Of a stretch of DNA of 64,000 bases, positions 1 to 10,642 are shown one piece after another. The stretch spans positions 1 to 64,000 of the forward strand of contig JACPXK010000068.1 of assembly GCA_016196565.1 (NCBI GenBank), read 5' to 3'. Source of the stretch: Candidatus Omnitrophota bacterium (lineage in GTDB: Bacteria; Omnitrophota; Omnitrophia; Omnitrophales; Aquincolibacteriaceae). The translations under genes were made by a program, and so were the position numbers. Every line of letters starts with the position of its first letter. Positions within the stretch are counted from its first letter, which is position 1. The notes under the pieces were generated by a model, which did no database searches, was not told the origin of the DNA, and saw only the letters and a program-made list of their open reading frames with translations.

Positions 1-70
1 ATTTGTCCGCCCGGACAAAGAGTATGGCAAGCGATCCTAATAAAGGAATCCAGGGAAGGGCGAGAATCAT
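1..70 (-). CDS. nuoM: NADH-quinone oxidoreductase subunit M, N-terminal fragment
   Basis: The minus strand carries an ATG at 70 that overlaps the nuoL stop as ATGA. It reads into a hydrophobic N-terminus (begins MILALPWIPLLGSLAILFV) and runs off the window edge after about 23 codons. NuoM is an antiporter-like membrane subunit of complex I that follows nuoL in most nuo operons. The family call rests on position and the hydrophobic start; the fragment is too short for motif evidence. Confidence 0.7.
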   Translation of the reverse strand, partial: MILALPWIPLLGSLAILFVRADK

Positions 71-1917
71 AATTTCCCCGCCATAATGAAAAGGTAAATG
101 AAAACGGTAATGCCCACGGAAAAAACCAGGGCGTACGACTGGACCACGCCGGTTTGAAGCAAAGTCAAGACACGGCCAAAATGGCGTGTGGAACGGGCGA
201 GTCCGTTGACAAAGGTTTCGACCACAACGAGCCTTTCAAACCAGTCGGAAAGTTTGGCGAGATTTTGCTGAACCGCGCGAATGAGAAAATCATAAAAATC
301 ATCGAAGAAATATTTATGTTCCGGCAGAACACGCAGCGCGAAAGGGGCCTGACCCTTTTTGGGTTTTGAGTAAAGAATCAAGGCCAGAATAAACCCTGCA
401 GCCACTAGCCCGAGGGAAATCATGGCGATGGAACTATTTTCATGAGCGCCGTGGGCTTCGCCATGAGGAAGAAGCTCTTTAATAGGAAGATAGCCTGCGA
501 TTAATGAAAGGATGGCCAGCAAAATAAGCGGAATCGTCATGGCCCAGCTTGATTCATGCGCGTGGCCGTGGCCACTTCCGCGCCTTGGGAAAACAATGAT
601 AAAAAGCCGGCTCATATAAAAGGCCGTGAAAAAAACCGTGATCATGGCCATCCAGAATAAAATAGGTGATCCGCTTGCCGAAGCAACGCTCAAAATTTCT
701 TCTTTGCTGAAAAAACCGCTGGTGAAGGGAATTCCCATAAGCGCGAGAGTTCCGACCAAGAAAGTAAGGCTTGTGACCGGCATTTTTTTGAAAAGGCCGC
801 CTTCACGGCCCATTTCGAAAATATCCTGGGTATGCATGGCGTGGATCAAACTGCCGGAGCCGAGAAATAAAAGCGCCTTAAAAAAAGCATGTGTAGTGAG
901 GTGAAACATGCCGGCTTGGGGCGATCCTAAACCGAGCGCCATGACCATGTAGCCGAGCTGGCTCAAAGTGGAATAGGCCAGAATTTTCTTAATATCATTT
1001 TGAACAAATGCGATGGTGGCCGGAATAAAAGCCGTAACGGCTCCTGTCCAGGCAATGATTTGAAGCGTTTCGCGGCTGGCGGAAAAAATGAAGAAAAGCC
1101 TTACTAATAAGAAGACACCGGCGGCCACCATGGTTGCCGCATGAATCAGGGCGCTGACGGGAGTCGGGCCTTCCATGGCATCCGGAAGCCAAACATGAAG
1201 CGGCATTTGCGCCGATTTTCCGGCCACGCCAAGAAAAATCAAAATACCGATAGCTGTCATCCAAACGGAAGGAATGGATATGATGCCAAGATTATCTTTA
1301 ATTTCCAAAAAGTTGAAAGTGGCGTGTCCCGCCTGGGCCAGGAAACCGAAAAGAAGAAGAATGCCGATCATCATGCCGACATCGCCCACGCGCGTGGTGA
1401 GGAATGCCTTTTTGGCGGCGGTGCTCGCTTCGGGCTTTTGAAACCAGAAGCCGATCAAAAGATAAGAGCTGAGTCCCACGAGTTCCCAAAAAATAAAAAT
1501 CTGAATGAGATTATTGGCTAGTACGATTCCCAGCATGGAAAAGGCGAATAAAGAAAGCGACGCAAAATAACGCGCGTAACCTTCTTCTTTTTCCATATAA
1601 GCCGTGGAATAAAGGAAGATCAAAGTGCCGACTCCGGTCACGATTAAAAGCATAAGAATCGTGACGCCGTCCAGAAAAATGCCCAGCTCCAGCCGCACAT
1701 TTGAAAGCCCAATCCATGTGATGGAAGATTCCAGCACATGCGGATGAAAGACTTTGAGCATGGGAAATTGCCGCCACAAAAATAAAGACAAAAGAAAACA
1801 AGCAAAAAGCGTTATGGTCGAAACCCAGCCGGCGAGGCGGGGCTTCGATTTAAGCAGCGCGCTTAAGAGTGCTGCACCGAGCGGAAGAAATAAAATGTAC
1901 CAGCAAAAAGTTAACAT
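67..1917 (-). CDS. nuoL: NADH-quinone oxidoreductase subunit L
   Basis: Antiporter-like proton-pumping membrane subunit of complex I, 616 residues, close to the usual family length. It is multi-spanning, with typical conserved stretches such as FWELVGLSSYLLIGFW and HAATMVAAGVFL, and a His-rich linker (GHGHAHE) before the long C-terminal amphipathic part. I chose the ATG at 1917 because it forms a TAATG junction with the nuoK stop; an in-frame GTG five codons upstream lies inside nuoK. It sits in a tight nuoJ-K-L-M run that continues the ATP synthase operon. No subunits of the peripheral arm occur in the window, so those must be encoded elsewhere. Confidence 0.96.
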   Translation of the reverse strand: MLTFCWYILFLPLGAALLSALLKSKPRLAGWVSTITLFACFLLSLFLWRQFPMLKVFHPHVLESSITWIGLSNVRLELGIFLDGVTILMLLIVTGVGTLIFLYSTAYMEKEEGYARYFASLSLFAFSMLGIVLANNLIQIFIFWELVGLSSYLLIGFWFQKPEASTAAKKAFLTTRVGDVGMMIGILLLFGFLAQAGHATFNFLEIKDNLGIISIPSVWMTAIGILIFLGVAGKSAQMPLHVWLPDAMEGPTPVSALIHAATMVAAGVFLLVRLFFIFSASRETLQIIAWTGAVTAFIPATIAFVQNDIKKILAYSTLSQLGYMVMALGLGSPQAGMFHLTTHAFFKALLFLGSGSLIHAMHTQDIFEMGREGGLFKKMPVTSLTFLVGTLALMGIPFTSGFFSKEEILSVASASGSPILFWMAMITVFFTAFYMSRLFIIVFPRRGSGHGHAHESSWAMTIPLILLAILSLIAGYLPIKELLPHGEAHGAHENSSIAMISLGLVAAGFILALILYSKPKKGQAPFALRVLPEHKYFFDDFYDFLIRAVQQNLAKLSDWFERLVVVETFVNGLARSTRHFGRVLTLLQTGVVQSYALVFSVGITVFIYLFIMAGKL

Positions 1918-2219
1918 TATCCCTTCAACCACTTAATTTCGTTTGTATCCACGGAATTATGTTTACGGAATAAAAGCACGGCAATGGCCAGGCCGACGGT
2001 GACTTCGGCGGCGGCCACGACCATCACAAAAAAGGCGGCAATTTGTCCATCGAGCTTTCCATGCAAGGAAGCCGCGGCGATGAACATCAAATTGGCGGCG
2101 TTCAGCATGATTTCAATAGAAAGTAAAATCAAAAGGACGTTGCGGCGGATTAAAATTCCGATAAGTCCAATCGAAAACAAAAACCCGCTCAAAATAAAAT
2201 AATGCTCAATCGGAATCAT
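1917..2219 (-). CDS. nuoK: NADH-quinone oxidoreductase subunit K
   Basis: Small three-helix membrane subunit of complex I, 100 residues, the standard length. The middle helix carries the conserved glutamate region (LLSIEIMLNAANL) and a second acidic residue follows in helix three (AAAEVTVGLAIAV); both belong to the proton path in characterised complexes. Its start overlaps the nuoJ stop by four bases and its stop overlaps the nuoL start, indicating translational coupling across nuoJKLM. Confidence 0.97.
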   Translation of the reverse strand: MIPIEHYFILSGFLFSIGLIGILIRRNVLLILLSIEIMLNAANLMFIAAASLHGKLDGQIAAFFVMVVAAAEVTVGLAIAVLLFRKHNSVDTNEIKWLKG

Positions 2220-2713
2220 GGTGTGTCTTTTTTGGCGAGTGCCAAAGCGGCAAAAACGCCGAGCAAGAGTAAAAGGGAAGCGAGTTCAAAGGGCAAAAGA
2301 AAATGTTGGAAAAGTTCGGCGGCAAAGGCTTCCACCGACCCATCGGCGGTGGCCGCCGGAGGGAAAAGAAATCCCTTCAAAAGAAAAGTGACGGTGCCGA
2401 GGAATACCAGTCCTACAAAAGTGGCGAGCAGGGTGTAGCCCTTATGAAAACGTTGGTGAAGGGGAATATCCTGGGCGCCGGTTCCCTGCAGCATGATGAC
2501 AAAAAGGAAAAGCACGAGCACGGCCCCGGCATAAACAATCAAATGGACCATGGCCACAAAATAAGCGCCGAGCAGAAGATACAAAACCGCCAGGCTGAAC
2601 ATGGTGACGATGAGGGCGAGAAGCGCGCGCGTGGGCTTGCGAAGCATGATGACGCAGAGAGCGCTTGCCAGAGAAACCGCGGAGAACAAATAAAAAAGCA
2701 AAGATTCCATCAA
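2216..2713 (-). CDS. nuoJ: NADH-quinone oxidoreductase subunit J
   Basis: Complex I membrane subunit with five predicted helices, 165 residues. The conserved stretch VHLIVYAGAVLVLFLFVIML identifies the family. Its start codon overlaps the atpC stop by four bases (ATGA), so the respiratory-complex genes are translated directly after the ATP synthase genes. No promoter space exists between atpC and nuoJ. Confidence 0.96.
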   Translation of the reverse strand: MMESLLFYLFSAVSLASALCVIMLRKPTRALLALIVTMFSLAVLYLLLGAYFVAMVHLIVYAGAVLVLFLFVIMLQGTGAQDIPLHQRFHKGYTLLATFVGLVFLGTVTFLLKGFLFPPAATADGSVEAFAAELFQHFLLPFELASLLLLLGVFAALALAKKDTP

Positions 2714-2970
2714 GAGGTAAACGATTCGGTAAAAAACGAAGCCTGATTCTTCACCACTTCAAAAAACCCCGGACCCACCCGGAATTTTTTTTCCGTTCCT
2801 TCTTTTTCACGCACCTCCAGCTTTCCTCCGGCCGAGGATGTGACATAAGGGGCGTGATTAGCCAGCACCCCGACAAAACCGTTTTCGGCCGGCACCAGGG
2901 TATGAATTACATCCCCCTGATAAGGAATTCCCTGCGGCGTAATGATTTGAAGGTGATAAGAAGGAGCCAT
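2710..2970 (-). CDS. atpC: ATP synthase F1 epsilon subunit, short form
   Basis: Epsilon subunit of F1, 86 residues. Only the N-terminal beta-sandwich domain is present (LQIITPQGIPYQGDVIHTLV through the FFEVVKNQ strand). The C-terminal two-helix domain, which inhibits ATP hydrolysis in E. coli and Bacillus and brings the usual length to about 130-140, is missing. The gene starts directly after the atpD stop (TAAATG) and its own stop overlaps nuoJ, so this is a true short form and not a frameshift. Short epsilons of this kind are known in some other phyla. Confidence 0.93.
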   Translation of the reverse strand: MAPSYHLQIITPQGIPYQGDVIHTLVPAENGFVGVLANHAPYVTSSAGGKLEVREKEGTEKKFRVGPGFFEVVKNQASFFTESFTS

Positions 2971-5359
<2,389 letters not shown>

Positions 5360-5367
5360 AGAACCTC

Positions 5368-5449
5368 GTCATTCTGAGGCCGAAGGCCGAAGAATCTCGC
5401 GAGATCCTTCGCTCCGCTCAGGATGACGTTCATGTATTTCATGAACGTC
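5368..5449. repeat. Dispersed palindromic repeat plus hairpin between atpA and atpG
   Basis: 5368-5427 is an imperfect palindrome starting GTCATTCTGAGGCCGAAGG and ending with the complement, GCTCAGGATGAC. It abuts a perfect 10-bp stem (GACGTTCATG at 5425-5434 with CATGAACGTC at 5440-5449, loop TATTT) that overlaps the atpA stop codon. In the ATP synthase mRNA it would form a hairpin between alpha and gamma coding regions, possibly affecting RNA stability or relative translation (inference). Confidence 0.8.
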
Positions 5450-6950
5450 ACTTAAATTGTTCCTTGAATTTGTTAACGGCCTGCGAGAGTTTCTTTTTGG
5501 CCTCGTCGCTGATGGCTTTTTTCTCGCGAACTTCATGTTCGATATCCGGATAATTTTTATCCAGAAACGCGAGAAAACCTTTTTCGAAATCTTTGAGGCG
5601 GAGAAGGGGAACGCTGTCGAGAAACCCTTCATTGCCGGCAAAGATAATCATGACTTGGCGTTCAAACGGCAGGGGCTGAAAAATGTCCTGCTTCAAAATT
5701 TCCACCATACGTTCGCCGCGCGTAAGCTGATCTTTGGTTGCCTTGTCCAAATCGGTTGAAAGCTGCGCGAAGGCCGCAAGCTCGCGGTATTGAGCAAGGG
5801 CGAGGCGCAAGGTGCCGGCCACTTGTTTCATGGCTTTGGTTTGAGCATTTCCGCCGACACGTGAAACCGAAAGTCCGACGTTAATGGCAGGGCGAACGCC
5901 GGCATAGAAAAGATCGGTTTCCAAATAAATCTGACCGTCCGTAATCGAAATTACGTTGGTTGGAATATAAGCCGAAACGTCCCCCATTTGAGTTTCAATC
6001 ACGGGAAGCGCCGTCAGCGATCCGCCGCCCAAATCATCGCGCATTTTCGCGGCACGTTCCAAAAGGCGTGAGTGAAGGTAAAACACATCGCCGGGGTAGG
6101 CTTCGCGGCCCGGAGGACGCTGCAAAAGAAGTGAAAGCTGACGATAAGCCACAGCGTGTTTGGAAAGATCGTCATAAACCACTAGCGCGTGTTTTCCATT
6201 CATCATGAATTCTTCACCCATGGCGCAGCCCGAGTAAGGTGCTAGAAATTGCAGCGGCGCGGGATCTTCGGAAGAAGCGCAAACAATAGTGGTGTATTCC
6301 ATGGCCCCGTATTTGGCGAGGGTTTCGGCAATGGCCACAACGCTGGAAAGTTTTTGTCCGATGGCCACATAAATGCAGTACACGCCGCTATTTTTTTGAT
6401 TGAGAATCGTATCCAGAAGAATAGCGGTTTTACCAGTTTGACGGTCTCCGATAATGAGTTCGCGCTGCCCGCGCCCGATCGGAATCATGGCGTCCACGGC
6501 TTTGATTCCGGTTTGAAGCGGCTCTTTCACCGGTTGGCGTTCGACCACCGACGGAGGAATGGCTTCGACCGGGCGGGTTTTGGTCGCGGGAATCGGACCT
6601 TTGCCGTCAAGCGGCTGACCGAGCGGATTGACCACGCGGCCCACAAGGGCTTGACCGACCGGAACTTCGGCAATGCGCTTGGTGCGTTTGACTTCATCGC
6701 CTTCTTTAATATTGCGGTCGGAACCGAAAATCACAACCCCGACATTATTGGGCTCCAGATTCAAGGCAAGCCCCGTGGTTTGATCGGGAAAGGTGACGAG
6801 TTCCCCGGCCATCACTTCTTCCAGGCCGTACACGCGCGCAATGCCGTCGCCCACCTGCAAAACGTAACCGATGGACTCCATTTGCAATTTGGTATCGTAT
6901 TTTTGAATTTCTTTTTGTATGGCTTGTGTGACTTCTTCGGGTCTGAGCAT
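5448..6950 (-). CDS. atpA: ATP synthase F1 alpha subunit
   Basis: Non-catalytic nucleotide-binding subunit of F1, 500 residues, normal length. The P-loop GDRQTGKT is at 168-175, followed by the conserved [10 protein letters not shown] segment and the [20 protein letters not shown] region carrying the alpha arginine-finger neighbourhood ([12 protein letters not shown] in this protein reads [10 protein letters not shown]). The stop codon overlaps a hairpin that begins the downstream repeat. It lies 19 bp after atpH. Confidence 0.98.
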   Translation of the reverse strand: MLRPEEVTQAIQKEIQKYDTKLQMESIGYVLQVGDGIARVYGLEEVMAGELVTFPDQTTGLALNLEPNNVGVVIFGSDRNIKEGDEVKRTKRIAEVPVGQALVGRVVNPLGQPLDGKGPIPATKTRPVEAIPPSVVERQPVKEPLQTGIKAVDAMIPIGRGQRELIIGDRQTGKTAILLDTILNQKNSGVYCIYVAIGQKLSSVVAIAETLAKYGAMEYTTIVCASSEDPAPLQFLAPYSGCAMGEEFMMNGKHALVVYDDLSKHAVAYRQLSLLLQRPPGREAYPGDVFYLHSRLLERAAKMRDDLGGGSLTALPVIETQMGDVSAYIPTNVISITDGQIYLETDLFYAGVRPAINVGLSVSRVGGNAQTKAMKQVAGTLRLALAQYRELAAFAQLSTDLDKATKDQLTRGERMVEILKQDIFQPLPFERQVMIIFAGNEGFLDSVPLLRLKDFEKGFLAFLDKNYPDIEHEVREKKAISDEAKKKLSQAVNKFKEQFK

Positions 6951-6969
6951 TTTTATCCTCTATGCAATT

Positions 6970-7515
6970 CTATGATTTAGAAATTAATTTCTGCCGTATT
7001 TCATGCAGACGGTTTTTGTAACCGCCGTTGATTTCTTTTCCGTCAAAACGCAAAATCATGCCGCCGAGAATCTTGGCGTCGGTTTTAAGCGCCAGACGGA
7101 TTTCGGATTTAAAACGTTTTTCCAAAACACTGATTAATTTTTCCTTGTTTTTTTCCGAGAGGGTTACGGCGGTAATCACATGGACTTCCTGAATGCCCGC
7201 TTTTTTTTCGAACAGGAGATGAAACTGTTCCTGAATCGCGGAAATTTCCGTGAAACGTTTCTTATGGGTCAGGACTTTTAGAAAATAGAGGAGAAGGCGT
7301 TCCATGTCCCGAGGGAAAACCTTATCGATAAAATCTTCTTTTTCCGCCTGCGCGACCGTAAAATTGGAAACAAGGCTGGAGATTTCCGGGTGTTGTTTCA
7401 AAAGCTCAATTACACGGAAAAAATCCTTTTCGACTTTTTCCAAGACCTTGCGCTCTACCGCCAAATTGAAAAGGGCGGCGGCGTAACGGCGTGCTGCGGA
7501 AAGGTCGCCTGTCAT
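6970..7515 (-). CDS. atpH: ATP synthase F1 delta subunit
   Basis: Peripheral-stalk subunit joining F1 to the b subunits, 181 residues, usual length. The start has the typical RRYAAALFNLA stretch and the C-terminus carries the conserved ILGGMILRFDGKEINGG segment. Its ATG overlaps the atpF stop by four bases. Confidence 0.96.
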   Translation of the reverse strand: MTGDLSAARRYAAALFNLAVERKVLEKVEKDFFRVIELLKQHPEISSLVSNFTVAQAEKEDFIDKVFPRDMERLLLYFLKVLTHKKRFTEISAIQEQFHLLFEKKAGIQEVHVITAVTLSEKNKEKLISVLEKRFKSEIRLALKTDAKILGGMILRFDGKEINGGYKNRLHEIRQKLISKS

Positions 7516-8009
7516 GTCTTTTCCAGCTCCTCAATCATTTCCATGATTTTTTCCTGCTGTTTGGTTTCCGTGAGTTTCTCGTGAAGAAGCCGTTCGGAAA
7601 CATGGATGGCAAGGTCCGCGATTTCACGCCGGAGGGTGATGCGCGCCTTTGCGGCTTCAAGCGCCAAATTGTCCTTGGCCTTTTCAAAGGAGGCTTGAGC
7701 TTCGGCGCGCGCCTTTTCCTGAATATCGCGGGAAATTTTCCGGCCTTCTTCCACCGCTTCTTGAAGTTTGGCGCGGGCTTCATCTTCGATTTTTTGAAGC
7801 GAAGCCGAATACTGGGCCTTGAGCGACTCAATATCTTTGCGCGCGGCCTCGATTTTATCAAAGTCGCCTTTGATTCTCTGACGCCGGGCTTCGAGGGCGC
7901 CTAAAATCGGTTTCCAAGCGAGCAGTTTGAGAGTCCAGAAGACAATGATAAACGCAATCAGCTGAACCAAAACCTCGCCGGGGATAATGCTGGCTTTAAA
8001 AAATTCCAT
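7512..8009 (-). CDS. atpF: ATP synthase Fo b subunit
   Basis: Peripheral-stalk b subunit, 165 residues. One N-terminal transmembrane helix (LVQLIAFIIVFWTLKLLAWK) is followed by a long charged, alanine-rich coiled coil with the usual family segment ILGALEARRQRI. A single b gene is present, so the stalk should be a b2 homodimer. It lies six bases after atpE. Confidence 0.96.
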   Translation of the reverse strand: MEFFKASIIPGEVLVQLIAFIIVFWTLKLLAWKPILGALEARRQRIKGDFDKIEAARKDIESLKAQYSASLQKIEDEARAKLQEAVEEGRKISRDIQEKARAEAQASFEKAKDNLALEAAKARITLRREIADLAIHVSERLLHEKLTETKQQEKIMEMIEELEKT

Positions 8010-8015
8010 GGCGCC

Positions 8016-8261
8016 TTAAATTTTTCCCATCAAAGAGAAACCAAACACCAAAGCATAAAGCGTCAAGGCTTCAATGAGGGCACAGCCGGCCATCATGTTG
8101 ACGAGAATTTTGGTGGAGGCTTCAGGTTGACGGGCGGTAGCATCCATGGCGGCGGCCACGGCGCGGCCGAGTCCGAGCGCGGAAGCTAAAGCGGTAATGG
8201 CCAATCCAAAAGGAAGGGCGAAAGCTAAAACTTGACTTGCAGTCCAGGCACTATGTTCCAT
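8016..8261 (-). CDS. atpE: ATP synthase Fo c subunit, proton type
   Basis: Two-helix rotor-ring subunit, 81 residues from the ATG at 8261, which has a strong AAAGGAG ribosome site; an upstream in-frame ATG at 8321 would add 20 residues translated from repeat-like DNA and is rejected. The loop ARQPEA is canonical and the ion-carrying carboxylate is Glu64 (CALIEALTLYALV). Sodium-binding c subunits have a Gln in helix one and Ser/Thr after the Glu; here these positions appear to be Arg33 and Ala65, so proton coupling is the likely mode. Confidence 0.96.
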   Translation of the reverse strand: MEHSAWTASQVLAFALPFGLAITALASALGLGRAVAAAMDATARQPEASTKILVNMMAGCALIEALTLYALVFGFSLMGKI

Positions 8262-8338
8262 TCTTAATTCTCCTTTGGTAACGTCATTCTGCCCCACAAG
8301 GGGACTGCCCTGACTTCCCATTAAACCATTTAATGAGA

Positions 8339-8404
8339 GTCATGGGCTGAGGCCGAAGGCCGAAGAATCTCATGAGCGAGATCCTTCGCTTCGCTCAGGA
8401 TGAC
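8339..8404. repeat. Dispersed palindromic repeat between atpB and atpE
   Basis: Imperfect palindrome reading CTGAGGCCGAAGGCCGAAGA in the left arm and TTCGCTTCGCTCAGGATGAC in the right arm, same family as 5368-5427. It fills most of the 152-bp atpB-atpE gap, the largest gap inside the atp operon. A second shorter hairpin-like segment follows (about 8282-8320, CCCCACAAGGGG core). Confidence 0.85.
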
Positions 8405-8413
8405 GAAGTTGTT

Positions 8414-9259
8414 TTAATGAGCATGAGCCAGATGTTTTTCGGGCGCATGCGTATGCTCTTCATGATGATCTTCGTGAGGCAAGATTAAAGAAATGTATAC
8501 CGTGGAAAGCAGCATGAAGACAAAAGCCTGGACCACGCTGAAGGCGATGGCCAGAATATTAGCGAATAATTGAAACAAAAAGGGAAGCCCTTTGAAAAGG
8601 ATGTTCAGTTCCGCGAATTTAAAAAGAAGCCGGTCTTCGGAAGAAACATTGGCAAAAAGACGAAGCGACAAGCTTAAAGGAACGGCCAGGAATTCCACCG
8701 TCATATTGATGACGAGCATGAGGGGAATCAAAACAATGCCGAAAATATTCGAAGGATTGCCTGCCATGTGTTTCAGATAATGAACCGGCCCTTGTTTGCA
8801 AATCCCCGTGAATTGAACATAGACGGTTGTGGCAAGCGCCACGGCAATGGTAATGCTCCATCCCGAGGTGGGGGATTTCATTAAAGGAATGAGGCCGGTC
8901 CAATTCATGATTAAAATATAAAGAAAAATAGTCCCCAGAAATGGCACATGCTCTTTGCCGCGTTCTCCCAGAATTCCTGTGACAAAACCTTCCACCCCTT
9001 CCACCACAGCTTCGGCAAAATTGCGCACGCCTTCGGGAATCAAATGATTTTTACTGGCAGCAATAAGTCCAACCGAAACGACCAAGGTAGCGGCCAAGGC
9101 GGAAAAAATAATATTTTCCCATTGATGGAGAAAATGCGCCCAGGGGGCATCGGGAAAATATTGATTCAGTAAAGTGATGAAATTGGGGAGCTCATGAACT
9201 TCGTGAGGGGCGGTGTGCGCCGCGGCGTGAACTTGATTGACTGCATCTTCGACTTGCAT
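8414..9259 (-). CDS. atpB: ATP synthase Fo a subunit
   Basis: Membrane stator subunit with the proton half-channels, 281 residues. It has several hydrophobic helices and the essential arginine in SLSLRLFANVSSEDRLL. The N-terminus is extended and His-rich, and the C-terminus is again His-rich (HEDHHEEHTHAPEKHLAHAH), which is unusual but not unique. It follows atpI by 12 bp. Confidence 0.96.
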   Translation of the reverse strand: MQVEDAVNQVHAAAHTAPHEVHELPNFITLLNQYFPDAPWAHFLHQWENIIFSALAATLVVSVGLIAASKNHLIPEGVRNFAEAVVEGVEGFVTGILGERGKEHVPFLGTIFLYILIMNWTGLIPLMKSPTSGWSITIAVALATTVYVQFTGICKQGPVHYLKHMAGNPSNIFGIVLIPLMLVINMTVEFLAVPLSLSLRLFANVSSEDRLLFKFAELNILFKGLPFLFQLFANILAIAFSVVQAFVFMLLSTVYISLILPHEDHHEEHTHAPEKHLAHAH

Positions 9260-9271
9260 GAATCGAAAACC

Positions 9272-9517
9272 TTATTTTGAATCCTGCTTTTGACTTTGGT
9301 TCAGCTTTTGAATCAACCGGAAGGATTGTATGCCGGAACCCAGAAGGCCTATCCCGATTGCGATGGGAATAAAATACGAAGGCAACCCCTGTTTATTCAC
9401 CAGCCACCAGCCGACAAAATATCCTGCCACAGGCCCGCTTAACAGGATCATGGGAAGGGTTAATGCCAGTCCCAGCATCCACATTAAACGGTAGGAATTG
9501 TCCTTTTGGCCGGCCAC
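9272..9517 (-). CDS. atpI: AtpI/AtpZ-family ATP synthase accessory protein
   Basis: Small two-helix membrane protein, 81 residues, first gene of the atp operon. The helices GLALTLPMILLSGPVAGYFV and YFIPIAIGIGLLGSGIQSF fit the AtpI/AtpZ family, thought to assist c-ring assembly or Mg2+ transport. It starts at GTG 9517 with an AAGGGA ribosome site. The promoter lies about 75 bp upstream. Whether it is AtpI or AtpZ sensu stricto cannot be settled by eye. Confidence 0.8.
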   Translation of the reverse strand: MAGQKDNSYRLMWMLGLALTLPMILLSGPVAGYFVGWWLVNKQGLPSYFIPIAIGIGLLGSGIQSFRLIQKLNQSQKQDSK

Positions 9518-9592
9518 TGCTATCCCTTGGTGAACTAAAAAAACGCCAACCCCAAATATGACAATTAGTTACGAGAATCACGAAGAGCGAGT

Positions 9593-9621
9593 ATTATGGT
9601 GAAATTCTTAGATTCTGTCAA
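9593..9621 (-). promoter_or_regulatory. Sigma-70-type promoter of the atp-nuo operon
   Basis: On the minus strand TTGACA (9621-9616), a 17-bp spacer and CATAAT (9598-9593), ending about 76 bases before the atpI GTG. The -35 box sits inside an inverted repeat ATTCTGT-CAAT-ACAGAAT (9612-9629), which could be a repressor site. The match to consensus is 11 of 12 bases with optimal spacing. Confidence 0.85.
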
Positions 9622-9633
9622 TACAGAATTCCG

Positions 9634-9657
9634 AAAACCAAAAGGGGCCAGGCCCCT
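9634..9657 (-). terminator. Intrinsic terminator after the epimerase gene
   Basis: The GC-rich palindrome AGGGGCC-A-GGCCCCT (9643-9657) is followed on the minus strand by TTTTGGTTTT. It lies 23 bp after the epimerase stop and just before the atp promoter, so it probably insulates the trehalose/epimerase unit from the atp operon. Confidence 0.7.
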
Positions 9658-9679
9658 CGGTGCCAGACATCTTTTGATT

Positions 9680-10594
9680 TTATCTTTTCAAAATAGAAAC
9701 AAGCGCTTCGCGAAGTTCCGGGTAACGGAAAGCAAAACCGGCTTGAAGAAATTTTGCGGGAACGGCTTTTTGTCCGGTGAGAAGAACACTCGACATTTCG
9801 CCGAGCAAAATTTTTAAAATAAATCCGGGAACCGGAGCCCACGACGGCCGGTGAAGCACTTGAGCAAGTGTTTTACAGAAATCTTTCATCGTGGCAGGAT
9901 TTGGCGCCGTAAAATTAACCGGCCCGGAAATTTTGGGATTGCCGATTGAAAATAAAATTCCTCCGATCACATCCGCGCGGTGAATCCAAGGAAGCCACTG
10001 TTTTCCGGAACCGAGCGGTCCGCCGATAAAAAATTGAAAAGGAGGAAGCATTTTCGCCAGCGCCCCTCCGTTTTTTTCTAAAATGATTCCGAATCTCATG
10101 CAAACTACGCGCAAGCCGAACGTTTCGGCTTTCAAGGCCTCTTTTTCCCACTCTTCACAAGTGTCGGCCAAAAAATCATGGCCTTTGGGATGAGATTCCG
10201 TGACAGTTTCCGATTCTACGGGGCCGTAATAACCCACGGCGGAGGCATTGATAAGCACGCGCGGTTTTTGCGAAGCTTTTCGAAGGGCATCGACAAGAGC
10301 GCGTGTGGAATCGAGGCGGCTTGCGCGAAGCCGTGCTTTTTGTTTTGCGGTCCACCTTTTGCCCACCAAAGGTTCGCCGGCAAGATTAATGATGGCATCG
10401 GCACCGTTTAATTCTTCAGCCCATATTCCTAATGTTTTTGCATCCCAAGTGACGGCTTTCATGGGAGAGTTTGGGGGATAATGAGTATGAGAAGGATTTC
10501 GGGTAAGTACGGTTATGCGATGACCTTTTTCGGCAAGTTCTTCAATTAACGCACCACCGACAAATCCCGTTCCGCCGCTAATCACAATTTTCAT
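9680..10594 (-). CDS. TIGR01777-family NAD(P)-dependent epimerase (SDR, YfcH-like)
   Basis: 304 residues. The N-terminal Rossmann motif GGTGFVGG (about 7-14), the nucleotide-side segment GADAIINLAGEPLVGKRW and the C-terminal DUF1731-like part (GEMSSVLLTGQKAVPAKFLQ) identify the extended-SDR family SDR39U1/YfcH. Its substrate is unknown. It lies 48 bp after otsB in the same orientation and could be co-transcribed, though a weak TAGAAT -10 just upstream allows its own start. Confidence 0.9.
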   Translation of the reverse strand: MKIVISGGTGFVGGALIEELAEKGHRITVLTRNPSHTHYPPNSPMKAVTWDAKTLGIWAEELNGADAIINLAGEPLVGKRWTAKQKARLRASRLDSTRALVDALRKASQKPRVLINASAVGYYGPVESETVTESHPKGHDFLADTCEEWEKEALKAETFGLRVVCMRFGIILEKNGGALAKMLPPFQFFIGGPLGSGKQWLPWIHRADVIGGILFSIGNPKISGPVNFTAPNPATMKDFCKTLAQVLHRPSWAPVPGFILKILLGEMSSVLLTGQKAVPAKFLQAGFAFRYPELREALVSILKR

Positions 10595-10642
10595 AACAGA
10601 ATTATTCTAGCACTAAACGCGGAAGGTGCCAGGTGACTTTTT

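Noticed and set aside
8262..8321. N-terminal extension of atpE by 20 codons
   Set aside because: The extra residues come from repeat-like DNA and are foreign to c subunits; the ATG at 8261 has a strong ribosome site and gives the family length.
10595..10642. Terminator or REP element between otsB and the epimerase
   Set aside because: GGTGCCAGGTGAC followed by a T-run is suggestive, but the stem (GACTT/AAGTC) is only five pairs.
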